17,605 nucleotides of DNA, from NCBI GenBank assembly GCA_049323915.1, contig JBMOPC010000030.1, forward strand, positions 1 through 17,605. Direction: 5' to 3'. Below are positions 7,680 through 14,046 of this stretch, piece after piece (position 1 is the stretch's first letter; every line of letters starts with the position of its first letter). The notes beneath the pieces are model-generated. The model was not told the DNA's origin. It was given only the letters and a program-made list of their open reading frames with translations, and ran no database searches. The position numbers and the translations under genes were made by a program. Source of the stretch: BRHc4a sp049323915 (GTDB lineage: Bacteria > Bacillota > Desulfotomaculia > Desulfotomaculales > Desulfocucumaceae).

Positions 7680-8915
7680 TCAGTCTACCTCCCNNNNNNN
7701 NNNTCCGGGATAAGCTGCTTCCATCCTCCTGACCATACGGACAGCAGCCTCGGTCATGGTGACGTCGTCGCCGTAATACTCCACTCCGGCGGCGGTGAAA
7801 ATCTCTCTGGCGGCCGCATCGTTGACCCCGGCCTCCCGCACCACCACCGGAAAGACCGCCGGATTGACGTCCATTTCTTCCAGCGCCCTGACGATTCCCC
7901 GCGCCAAAACGTCAACCTGGGTGTTGTTGGTGATGTTGTGGGCGACGAACAGCCCCTTGACACCCGGTTTGCTTAAAATTCCCCTGGTAAGGCCGTAGAC
8001 CTTCTGTTCGGGAGGGTTGCCCCCCACCTCGGTATAATTGGCAGGTCTTCCACCGTTTGCCACCAGAGCGTCAAAGCAGAGAAGGCTTCCCCCGCCGCCC
8101 CCGCACATGAAGCCTATGTCGCCGCCCGGCATTTCAGTATAGCGGGCGGTGCCCCTGTAGGGGTCGGCCTCGTTAACCTCCACCATGCGCTTTTCCAGTT
8201 CCGTAAGAGGCCGCCAGGCGCGGTCGCTGCCAATCTGGACCATTTCGGACAGCTCAGGGTGCCGGTACATGGCGCTGTCATCAACGCTCATCACCGAGGC
8301 CGCTATGACAAGCTCCCCTGATGAAGTGACTGCAAGGGGGTTTATTTCAAGCAAAGCGGCGTCACAGCGGTCAAAAAGCTGATACAGCCTGACTAAAAGG
8401 CCTGTGGCTGAAACCAGTTGCTTGCCTGCCACACCAAGGTCCGACCAGATTTCCTTGGACTGGTATTCCGCCAGGCCGGAGATCGGGTCCACGTGCCGGA
8501 ACAACAGGCTTTCCGGGTTGTCCCGGCTTATTTCCTCGACATCTATTCCACCTCTTGTGCCCGCTATTATTACAGGCATCTTCTTTTCCTTGTCCAGGGT
8601 GATGGAAATGTACCATTCATCCTTAATGTCCAGCTTTTCTTCCACAAGCACCCTTTCCACAGGGAAGTTGCTCACCGTCATGCCGATCAGCTCCCGGGCC
8701 GCGCCTGATGCCTGTTCCGGGCTGTCTGCGAATTTTATGGCGCCGGCCTTTCCCCTCTTTCCAGCCGGCACCAGGGCTTTTACCACCACCGGCCCACCCA
8801 GTTCGGCAGCTATTTTTTCAGCTTCAGAAGGAGTGGCCGCCACGCTTCCCCTGGGTACTTTAAGGCCCATCTGCCTGATTAACTGCTTGCTGTCATTTTC
8901 AAGCAGCTTTCCCAT
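7680..8915 (-). CDS. sucC: Succinyl-CoA synthetase-like acid-CoA ligase, beta subunit (C terminus crosses a gap)
   Basis: This ATP-grasp subunit starts MGKLLENDSKQLIRQMGLK (ATG 8915, ribosome site GAGGTGG). It has the Lys-containing GGPVVVKALVPAGKRGKAG segment, the metal and nucleotide region (LLEINPLAV), and the C-terminal ligase domain with NYTEVGGNPPEQKVYG. Where housekeeping SucC has an NIFGGI(x)RCD stretch beside the active site, this protein has HNITNNTQVD, suggesting a different acid substrate. It is about 411 aa if the 10 N are taken literally, but the last residues run through the gap, so its end and the sucC-sucD overlap are provisional. The mature order sucC then sucD is typical. 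Confidence 0.88.
   Translation of the reverse strand: MGKLLENDSKQLIRQMGLKVPRGSVAATPSEAEKIAAELGGPVVVKALVPAGKRGKAGAIKFADSPEQASGAARELIGMTVSNFPVERVLVEEKLDIKDEWYISITLDKEKKMPVIIAGTRGGIDVEEISRDNPESLLFRHVDPISGLAEYQSKEIWSDLGVAGKQLVSATGLLVRLYQLFDRCDAALLEINPLAVTSSGELVIAASVMSVDDSAMYRHPELSEMVQIGSDRAWRPLTELEKRMVEVNEADPYRGTARYTEMPGGDIGFMCGGGGGSLLCFDALVANGGRPANYTEVGGNPPEQKVYGLTRGILSKPGVKGLFVAHNITNNTQVDVLARGIVRALEEMDVNPAVFPVVVREAGVNDAAAREIFTAAGVEYYGDDVTMTEAAVRMVRRMEAAYPGXXXXEVD
7694..7703. other. Assembly gap of 10 N
   Basis: Ten consecutive N lie at the 3' end of sucC, seven residues before its apparent stop. A round 10-base gap usually has nominal rather than measured length, so the sucC reading frame across it is not verified. 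Confidence 0.99.
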
Positions 8916-8974
8916 TTTAACCCACCTCTCTCATTTTTATTGCTTGGTTAAGGGCCGGCAAACCTTCCCTGAGT

Positions 8975-9061
8975 TCAAGGACTGCGCCCATGTTGGGGCC
9001 TTTGCAGTCTTCCTGAGCCGGCAAACAGCTTTTTGCCTTCGTGTTCGTAAAGTTTAACCAA
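8975..9061 (-). pseudogene. Orphan sucC-like N-terminus (28 codons)
   Basis: In the 173-base space between prpF and sucC, a TTG at 9061 preceded by GGGGGAGG opens the frame LVKLYEHEGKKLF, which resembles the first residues of SucC/ATP-grasp CoA-ligase beta subunits (M-KLYEYEGKELF type). The similarity stops after about 13 codons and the frame ends at TGA 8975. It may be a fossil of a former or duplicated sucC start, or a short translated leader. The rest of the gap shows nothing recognisable. Confidence 0.4.
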
Positions 9062-9088
9062 AGTGTTAAACCTCCCCCGGTTTTTGCA

Positions 9089-10252
9089 TTAATCTTTCTC
9101 TTTCTTGAACGCCTCTTCCCTGACGTAAACAAACCCGTCCATTATCCTTCTTGCAGTACGGGATATCGCTGCCCGGACAAGCTCGGTGCGGTTTTCTTTT
9201 ATGGCTGCTTCCGCTTCTACTGTAATTACCCCGGCGGGATGGCCGATTCTTATCTTCCGGCCGGCCGGCACCGGCCTCATTATTCTGTTTACTATGCTGC
9301 CGGGTATTCTTGCCGCTGCACCGGTGCAGACAGTTCCGGTGACGGGGTATGCCTTATGCATCTTCTGCATGAAGAAAAGCCTCGAAACCAGGTCAGCCTC
9401 TTCTTCCCGCACCTGTTCCCCCGTTGTATAGTCCTGATATTCGGCGGGTCCGCTGACGATTGCGAAAAATGGTATATAGGGTGTATCCATAGCAGCCCGA
9501 TCCCAGCTGTCCGTCAATCCTATGGCTTGGGCCGCTACACCCCTGATGGCCTCTATTTTCTCAAGCAGCAAAGGGTCGGAGTCAATGGCCTGGGGCGTCT
9601 CGGTGCCCTTTAATCCCAATGCCCCGGCCTCAATGAAAACCACCGGATTGGCCGCGTCCACTATTGTCACCTCAAACCGGCCATGGCCCGGCACCTGCAG
9701 AGTGTCTACCACGTTGCCGGTTGGAAGAAACTTTCCCGTAACTGATCCAGCGGAGTCTGCAAAATCAAGCTTTATTTCTGCGCCCGTTCCCGGCACACCC
9801 GCAATGGCATAGTCCCCGCTGGTGACCGCCTTTCCTTTTTCCACCGGAACTTCCGCTACTATAATTTTTTTTGTGTTTGTCTGGTAGATCCTAACCTTGG
9901 TAATAGGTTCGGTTTTCCTGACTATGTTTTCATCAATGGCATATGGCCCCACTGCCGAGGAGATGTTGCCGCAGTTTCCCAAATAATCCACTTTTGTAGT
10001 GGTAATGCTGACCTGGGCGAATGTATAGTCAATATCGGCGTTTTCAACGCTGGGAGGGCCTATTATGGCCAGTTTGCTTGTAAGGGCGTCCGCCCCCCCC
10101 AGTCCGTCTATCTGCCTTACATCAGGGCTGCCGAATACAGATCTGATAACCTGGTCGCGTATTTCCGGATCCGAAGGCAGCTCGCTTTCCCTTAAAAAAA
10201 CTCCCTTGCTTGTTCCTCCCCTCATTATTACGCAGTGCAGCTTTTCAGGCAT
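9089..10252 (-). CDS. prpF: PrpF-family (DUF453) acid isomerase
   Basis: The 387-aa protein starts MPEKLHCVIMRGGTSKGVF and has the family motifs MRGGTSKG (10-17), DGLGGADALTSKLAII and the catalytic-site NCGNISSAVGPYAI with its conserved Cys. The PrpF/DUF453 family has a diaminopimelate-epimerase-like fold and shifts double bonds or geometry in small unsaturated acids: 2-methylaconitate isomerase, aconitate isomerase, methylitaconate delta-isomerase. ATG 10252 is chosen because GGAGG lies nine bases upstream and it begins one base after the citE stop; an in-frame ATG at 10327 would overlap citE. Next to a MmgE/PrpD enzyme it probably supplies or consumes that enzyme's isomer. No AcnD-type aconitase is present here. 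Confidence 0.92.
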   Translation of the reverse strand: MPEKLHCVIMRGGTSKGVFLRESELPSDPEIRDQVIRSVFGSPDVRQIDGLGGADALTSKLAIIGPPSVENADIDYTFAQVSITTTKVDYLGNCGNISSAVGPYAIDENIVRKTEPITKVRIYQTNTKKIIVAEVPVEKGKAVTSGDYAIAGVPGTGAEIKLDFADSAGSVTGKFLPTGNVVDTLQVPGHGRFEVTIVDAANPVVFIEAGALGLKGTETPQAIDSDPLLLEKIEAIRGVAAQAIGLTDSWDRAAMDTPYIPFFAIVSGPAEYQDYTTGEQVREEEADLVSRLFFMQKMHKAYPVTGTVCTGAAARIPGSIVNRIMRPVPAGRKIRIGHPAGVITVEAEAAIKENRTELVRAAISRTARRIMDGFVYVREEAFKKEKD

Positions 10253-10253
10253 T

Positions 10254-11138
10254 TTACAACACCTCCAGCCCCAGGGAGCGGGCAGCTTCAAGTATTCTCC
10301 GGGCGCGCATGGCCACCGGCTTTTCAATCAGCTTTCCGTCCAGTTGGGCCACGCCGCTGCCGGCGGCCAGAGCTTCTTCGTAAACCTCAACGATCTTCCG
10401 GGCGCGGGCCAGTTCTTCAGCGGTGGGGGAGAATAATCTGTTGACCACCTCCACCTGGGCCGGGTGTATAACCAGTTTGCCCTGGAAACCAAGGCTGCGC
10501 CCCAGCCGGCAGTCCGCCGCCAGGCCCTCGCTGTCTTTCACGTCGGTGTATACAGTGTCGATGGGGCCTTCCAGCCCAGCGCTCCTGGACGCCACCGCCA
10601 GTGCGGACCGTGCGTAAAACAGTTCCGCCGTATTTTTGGTCAGTTCGATGCCCATATCAAGGGTGTAGTCAACTGCGCCGAAGCTTAGCCTTTTCAACCT
10701 GTCCGAACTGGCTGCTATTTCACCTGCGTTTCTTATTCCCCGGGCGCTTTCCACAAGGGGCACAAGGTCTATGGATCCTTTTTCAATCCCGTGGTGGGCT
10801 TCCAGAAGACCAATAATCCAGTCCACCCTCGCCACCCCCTCGGCGGTTTCAGCCTTGGGCATCATTATACCGTCAGGCCGCGCCGCTACTACGGCCATAA
10901 TGTCTCCCAGGAAGAAATCCGTTTCCGGAGGATTGACCCTTACCCACAGCTCTTTGGCGGTATTCCTGCCCTTAAGCACTGAGACCACAATTTCCCTTGC
11001 CTCAGCCTTCCTTGAAATATCCACCGAGTCCTCCAGGTCCAGAATCACCACATCCACCCCCAGGCCCACGGCCTTTTCCACCTTGCGCCGGTCAATTCCC
11101 GGGGCAAACATTGCGCTCCTGTAATTCTTCAAATCCAT
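10254..11138 (-). CDS. CitE-like HpcH/HpaI-family acyl-CoA lyase (citramalyl/malyl/citryl-CoA type)
   Basis: The 294-aa protein is a CitE/malyl-CoA lyase-type TIM barrel: VVILDLEDSV, the substrate Arg in LWVRVNPPE, MMPKAET, the metal ligands Glu in VPLVESARGI and Asp in FGAVDYTLDMG, and GFQGKLVIHPAQVEVVN at the end. Such enzymes split 3-hydroxyacyl-CoA thioesters into acetyl-CoA (or propionyl-CoA) and a 2-oxoacid: glyoxylate, pyruvate or oxaloacetate. CitF, CitD and CitC of citrate lyase are absent, and a CoA ligase is encoded downstream, so a free CoA-ester substrate is more likely than citryl-ACP. It is the first gene of the sigma-54 operon, with AGAGG four bases before ATG 11138. Confidence 0.92.
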   Translation of the reverse strand: MDLKNYRSAMFAPGIDRRKVEKAVGLGVDVVILDLEDSVDISRKAEAREIVVSVLKGRNTAKELWVRVNPPETDFFLGDIMAVVAARPDGIMMPKAETAEGVARVDWIIGLLEAHHGIEKGSIDLVPLVESARGIRNAGEIAASSDRLKRLSFGAVDYTLDMGIELTKNTAELFYARSALAVASRSAGLEGPIDTVYTDVKDSEGLAADCRLGRSLGFQGKLVIHPAQVEVVNRLFSPTAEELARARKIVEVYEEALAAGSGVAQLDGKLIEKPVAMRARRILEAARSLGLEVL

Positions 11139-11188
11139 TTCACCTCTTTTAGCCGATCCGTTAATAAATAAAACCGGTATTATTTACC

Positions 11189-11203
11189 GCAAATTATGTG
11201 CCA
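11189..11203 (-). promoter_or_regulatory. Sigma-54 (-24/-12) promoter of the acid-catabolism operon
   Basis: On the minus strand TGGCAC (11203-11198), five bases, then TTGC (11192-11189) fits the sigma-54 consensus TGGCAC-N5-TTGC exactly. It lies 51 bases upstream of the CitE-like ATG, giving a leader of roughly 40 bases. It is correctly oriented, and a sigma-54 activator gene lies just upstream. Confidence 0.9.
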
Positions 11204-11228
11204 GTGGAGAAGGGCCGCATATTTTGAC

Positions 11229-11238
11229 ATTTCATATC
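11229..11238. promoter_or_regulatory. Half-site copy of the activator palindrome
   Basis: ATTTCATATC here is identical to the first ten bases of the palindrome at 11266, but the second arm TGAAAT is replaced by AGCAGG. It lies 37 bases closer to the sigma-54 promoter and may be a weak or decayed activator site. Confidence 0.4.
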
Positions 11239-11265
11239 AGCAGGAGGGAATTGTCCCGGGCAGTT

Positions 11266-11281
11266 ATTTCATATCTGAAAT
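11266..11281. promoter_or_regulatory. Probable upstream activator site 1
   Basis: ATTTCA-TATC-TGAAAT is a perfect 6-4-6 palindrome about 65-80 bases upstream of the -24 box, the usual place for an enhancer-binding protein dimer. It shares its arms and spacing with 11323-11338. Confidence 0.75.
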
Positions 11282-11322
11282 GGCAAGACTGACAAAGCAA
11301 TCAATTTGCACAATCCCCCTGC

Positions 11323-11338
11323 ATTTCACAAATGAAAT
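11323..11338. promoter_or_regulatory. Probable upstream activator site 2
   Basis: ATTTCA-CAAA-TGAAAT is a second perfect 6-4-6 palindrome with the same arms, centred 57 bases from site 1 (about 5.4 helical turns). The spacer sequence differs, so the conservation is in the arms, as expected for a protein-binding site. Confidence 0.75.
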
Positions 11339-11352
11339 ATTAACACCATTAC

Positions 11353-11363
11353 ATTTCTGAAAT
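11353..11363. promoter_or_regulatory. Possible third, collapsed activator site
   Basis: ATTTCTGAAAT is an 11-base palindrome built from the same half-sites without the spacer. It directly abuts the left end of the HUH transposon, so it may have been altered by that insertion, or be chance similarity. Confidence 0.35.
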
Positions 11364-11382
11364 TGAGTCAGGGGACGGTTCC

Positions 11383-11411
11383 TTGACTCAGTTTGCTTTG
11401 TGTGTTATATT
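11383..11411 (+). promoter_or_regulatory. Promoter of the HUH transposase, starting inside its left end
   Basis: TTGACT (11383-11388), 17 bases, then TATATT (11406-11411) is a good sigma-A promoter. Its -35 box is part of the left terminal hairpin, so the element carries its own promoter and transposase binding could repress it. Confidence 0.6.
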
Positions 11412-11439
11412 ATGCCAAAGGTGCAATGGGAGGGAGATT

Positions 11440-12231
11440 ATGCCGAGAAGCAGCAGAAGGCTAAGTAAAAGTCAGGTATATCATGTAATTATAAGAGGAA
11501 ATGAGCGAAGAAAGATTTTTTTGTGTGACGAGGACAGGATAAAATTTATAGACATTCTGCAGGAAAAATCAGAGGAAAGTGAGTTTTCCGTACTTGCTTA
11601 TTGCCTTATGGATAATCACGTTCATCTGGTGATGAGAGAGGGTGCGGACCAGATAAACAGAATAATGCAAAGAATTTCTGTCAGCTATGTTTACTATTTC
11701 AACAAGAAATACGAAAGGACCGGCCACTTATTTCAGGACAGGTTCAAAAGCGAGCCTGTAGAAAATGAGAATTACCTGCTGGCAGTAGTGAGATATATAC
11801 ATAATAACCCTGTCAAGGCAAATTTGGTTGAGAAACCGCCCCAATACCGCTGGAGCAGTTATAATGCTTATATTGGCAGAGCTGACAACAACGTGGTAGA
11901 TAGGGAATTCGTGCTGAAAATATTCTCAGATGACGAGGAAAAATGGATAAAAATGTTTGTAAAGTTTTCACAAGAAGAGGCAAGGGATGATTTTATGGAT
12001 GTTAATGAAGAAACGGTACAGGATAAAAGAATTCATAACGAAGTGGATTTGCGATTGTTTATTAAGGATTTTCTGAGTCAAAAGGGCATATCAGATACAA
12101 ATAATGAATGGTTGAAGAATACCGGGATTAGGAATGAGCTGTTCAGAGATCTAAAAGCAAATTCATCCCTTTCAATAAGAGAGATAGCGTCGATTTTGGG
12201 GGTTAACAGAAACATAATTCAGAGAGCGTGA
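11440..12231 (+). CDS. REP-associated/IS200-like HUH tyrosine transposase
   Basis: The 263-aa protein is a Y1 (Transposase_17-type) transposase. It has the HUH metal motif MDNHVHLVM (His60, His62), followed by the region with candidate catalytic tyrosines (83-91) and the conserved YFNKKYERTGHLFQDRFKS and VVRYIHNNPVKANLV. A C-terminal extension of about 110 residues ends in a helix-turn-helix-like segment (IREIASILGVNRNIIQR), which may read the terminal hairpins. ATG 11440 is preferred over 11383 because GGGAGGGAG precedes it and the product then begins MPRSSRRLSKSQVYHVIIRG, as in relatives. The gene is intact, so the element may still be mobile. Confidence 0.9.
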   Translation: MPRSSRRLSKSQVYHVIIRGNERRKIFLCDEDRIKFIDILQEKSEESEFSVLAYCLMDNHVHLVMREGADQINRIMQRISVSYVYYFNKKYERTGHLFQDRFKSEPVENENYLLAVVRYIHNNPVKANLVEKPPQYRWSSYNAYIGRADNNVVDREFVLKIFSDDEEKWIKMFVKFSQEEARDDFMDVNEETVQDKRIHNEVDLRLFIKDFLSQKGISDTNNEWLKNTGIRNELFRDLKANSSLSIREIASILGVNRNIIQRA

Positions 12232-12256
12232 GTGAGTCAGAGAATCGTCCCCTGAC

Positions 12257-13870
12257 TCAGACTAGGCCGTACCGCTTCATTTTACGCCAAAGGGTTACCG
12301 TGCTTATGCCCAGGCTTTCCGCCGCCTCCCGGCGGTTTTGGCCGGCATTCCTCAGAGCTTCTGAAATGGCCTTTTTTTCTGCGTCGCGGGTTGTCCCGCC
12401 AAGACCTTCATCATTCCTGCGCATGAACTGATCAGGCCCCAGTGACTTTTTTTCATGGTGTTTTTGGTCAACGTATTCCCGGATTATTACCGGCAGGTGT
12501 TCTGGCATGATGGTCTCCCGGTCGCACAGGTTCATGCTGCGCTCCAGGCAGTTCTGAAGCTCCCGTACATTTCCCGGCCAGTTGTACATCTTCAGGTACC
12601 GTGCAGCCTCCTCGCCTATCCTCCGCACAGGGCTGCAGAATATTTGGTTGAACCTCCGGACGAAATGCCTTGCCAGGTATGTGATGTCCTCCACCCTTTC
12701 CCGCAGCGGGGGAATCTTCAGGTCCACCACATTCAGGCGGTAAAAAAGGTCATCCCGGAATTTCTTGTCCCTGACCAGCTTTAGCAGATCCTTGTTGGTT
12801 GAGGCGATTATCCTGGCATTAACAGAAACCGGCCTTTTTCCCCCTATCCGGACGAATTCCCTCTCCTGAAGCACCCTCAGCAGCTTTGCCTGAAGGTCAT
12901 AATCCATTTCCCCCACTTCGTCCAGCAGCAGTGTGCCTCCCTCGGCCTGCTCAAAAAGTCCGAGCTGGCCTCCCTTTTTGGCCCCGGTGAAGGCGCCCTC
13001 CTCGTATCCGAAAAGCTGGCTCTCCACCAGGCTGGACGGCAGCGCTCCGCAGTTAACCGCCACAAAGGGGCCGTCCCGGCGGGGGCCGGCGCCATGTATT
13101 GACTGGGCAAAAAGCTCCTTTCCAGTGCCGGTCTCTCCCCATATAAGCACGGTGGACTGCCCGGCGGCAATCTGGGCTGCCAGTTCCTTGCACTTCCTGA
13201 TGACCGGGCTCCGGCCCACAATGTCGTCGAAGGTGTACCTCCTCTGCCATGGGTAGGCGGACGCCGACTCAAGAATTTTCTTTTTCTGCCTTACTGCCAT
13301 TACGTTATTAAAGCCGATGCCAAATTTTTCAGTGATGGGAATGCGCACCGCCTGGGCTCCATTTTCCAGAAGGGATGGGCCGAATACCGCCCGGCGCTTC
13401 TGCATCGACTCTTTTCCAAGGGCCGTGTATTCCCCGGCCCCCCTGGACTGGTACCCGTCCGGGCCAAAGCTGGCCAGCCGCAACCCGTTTATGTCAAACA
13501 TCACGGCCTCGCCCCCGGCCACCATGGCAATAAAAGGAAGGGCCTCCTCTATGTTTTTTTCCAGCTCCCTGTCCCTGGTCAGCCGCTCGTTGTCCAGTGC
13601 CGCCAGAACATAATTGCCCAGAGGAAGAAGCCAGGCCCTGGAATCCCGCACCGGCTCGTACTCAACAGTTCCCGGGTTCGCCTGATATCCCGCCAGATAG
13701 CCGGCCAGCCTGGCCGCCTCGGGCCCGGGAACATCTTTGCCTGCGGAGTTGACCGCTTTGACAGCCTTTCCGCTTCTCTCAAGGACCATGGCGTAGCCGC
13801 CGGTTATCCGGGCTATATGAACCAGTGCCCGGCAAAGATTGTTCAACAGCTGATGGTCGTCCATATGCAC
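12257..13870 (-). CDS. Sigma-54-dependent enhancer-binding transcriptional activator
   Basis: The product (about 537 aa from GTG 13870) has a 200-residue N-terminal sensory region with a GAF/PAS-like look (VMFDINGLRLASFGPDG). A complete AAA+ domain follows: Walker A GETGTGKE (about 245-252), the sigma-54-contacting GAFTGA (about 292-297), Walker B GGTLLLDEVGEM, and WPGNVRELQN. A Fis-type helix-turn-helix forms the C terminus (NRREAAESLGISTVTLWRKM). No phospho-acceptor receiver domain is seen, so it probably senses a small molecule, perhaps the pathway acid. GTG 13870 has AGGAG six bases upstream; ATG 13864 is an alternative. It lies directly upstream of the palindromes and sigma-54 promoter of the catabolic operon, now separated from them by the HUH transposon. 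Confidence 0.92.
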   Translation of the reverse strand: MHMDDHQLLNNLCRALVHIARITGGYAMVLERSGKAVKAVNSAGKDVPGPEAARLAGYLAGYQANPGTVEYEPVRDSRAWLLPLGNYVLAALDNERLTRDRELEKNIEEALPFIAMVAGGEAVMFDINGLRLASFGPDGYQSRGAGEYTALGKESMQKRRAVFGPSLLENGAQAVRIPITEKFGIGFNNVMAVRQKKKILESASAYPWQRRYTFDDIVGRSPVIRKCKELAAQIAAGQSTVLIWGETGTGKELFAQSIHGAGPRRDGPFVAVNCGALPSSLVESQLFGYEEGAFTGAKKGGQLGLFEQAEGGTLLLDEVGEMDYDLQAKLLRVLQEREFVRIGGKRPVSVNARIIASTNKDLLKLVRDKKFRDDLFYRLNVVDLKIPPLRERVEDITYLARHFVRRFNQIFCSPVRRIGEEAARYLKMYNWPGNVRELQNCLERSMNLCDRETIMPEHLPVIIREYVDQKHHEKKSLGPDQFMRRNDEGLGGTTRDAEKKAISEALRNAGQNRREAAESLGISTVTLWRKMKRYGLV

Positions 13871-13983
13871 ACTTTGCTCCTGAATGATAATGCTATGGCC
13901 TGCCGGCCTCAAATAATCGCCTTGGTCCATTTTACCACGCCGGTGGGCGATATAGCCAGACCCGCCGTAATCCGCCGGCGCCG

Positions 13984-14038
13984 ATAAAATAAAAGGACCC
14001 CGCAATCCCGACAGGTCGGGGCTGGAGGTCCGGGGTCC
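13984..14038 (-). terminator. Intrinsic terminator after the carboxylase operon
   Basis: On the minus strand GGACCCC (14038-14032) pairs with GGGGTCC (14001-13995), with an inner hairpin GTCGGG/CCCGAC (14007-14020), and is followed by TTTTATTTTAT. It lies just past the biotin carboxylase stop, separating that unit from the sigma-54 activator. I see no convincing activator promoter in 13871-13983. Confidence 0.85.
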
Positions 14039-14046
14039 GGCTGTAT

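Larger units (their letters stand above)
11364..12259 (+). mobile_element. HUH (Y1) transposon with hairpin inverted ends
   Basis: The transposase gene is framed by two 26-base ends (11365-11390 and 12233-12258) that are inverted copies agreeing at 23 of 26 positions, with common core GAGTCAGGGGACG. Each end is itself a hairpin: TGAGTCA...TGACTCA (7-bp stem) on the left, TGAGTCAG...CTGACTCA (8-bp stem) on the right. No target-site duplication is obvious, as expected for HUH elements. Base composition is A+T-rich compared with neighbouring genes. The right end supplies the stop codon of the sigma-54 activator. Confidence 0.8.

Noticed and set aside
6782..8915. sucCD as the ordinary TCA-cycle succinyl-CoA synthetase
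   Set aside because: The active-site segment of SucC is altered and the genes sit between a PrpF isomerase and an MmgE/PrpD enzyme under a sigma-54 promoter, so I kept the family name but not the housekeeping role.
10250..10327. Upstream in-frame ATG for prpF at 10327
   Set aside because: It would overlap the end of the CitE-like gene, has no ribosome site and adds residues foreign to the family.
10254..11138. Citrate lyase beta subunit (CitE of the CitDEF complex)
   Set aside because: No citD, citF, citC, citX or citG is present, and a CoA ligase is encoded in the same operon; a CitE-like CoA-ester lyase fits better.
5390..11138. Standard methylcitrate cycle (prp operon)
   Set aside because: PrpD-like and PrpF-like members are present, but methylcitrate synthase, methylisocitrate lyase and AcnD are all missing from the operon.
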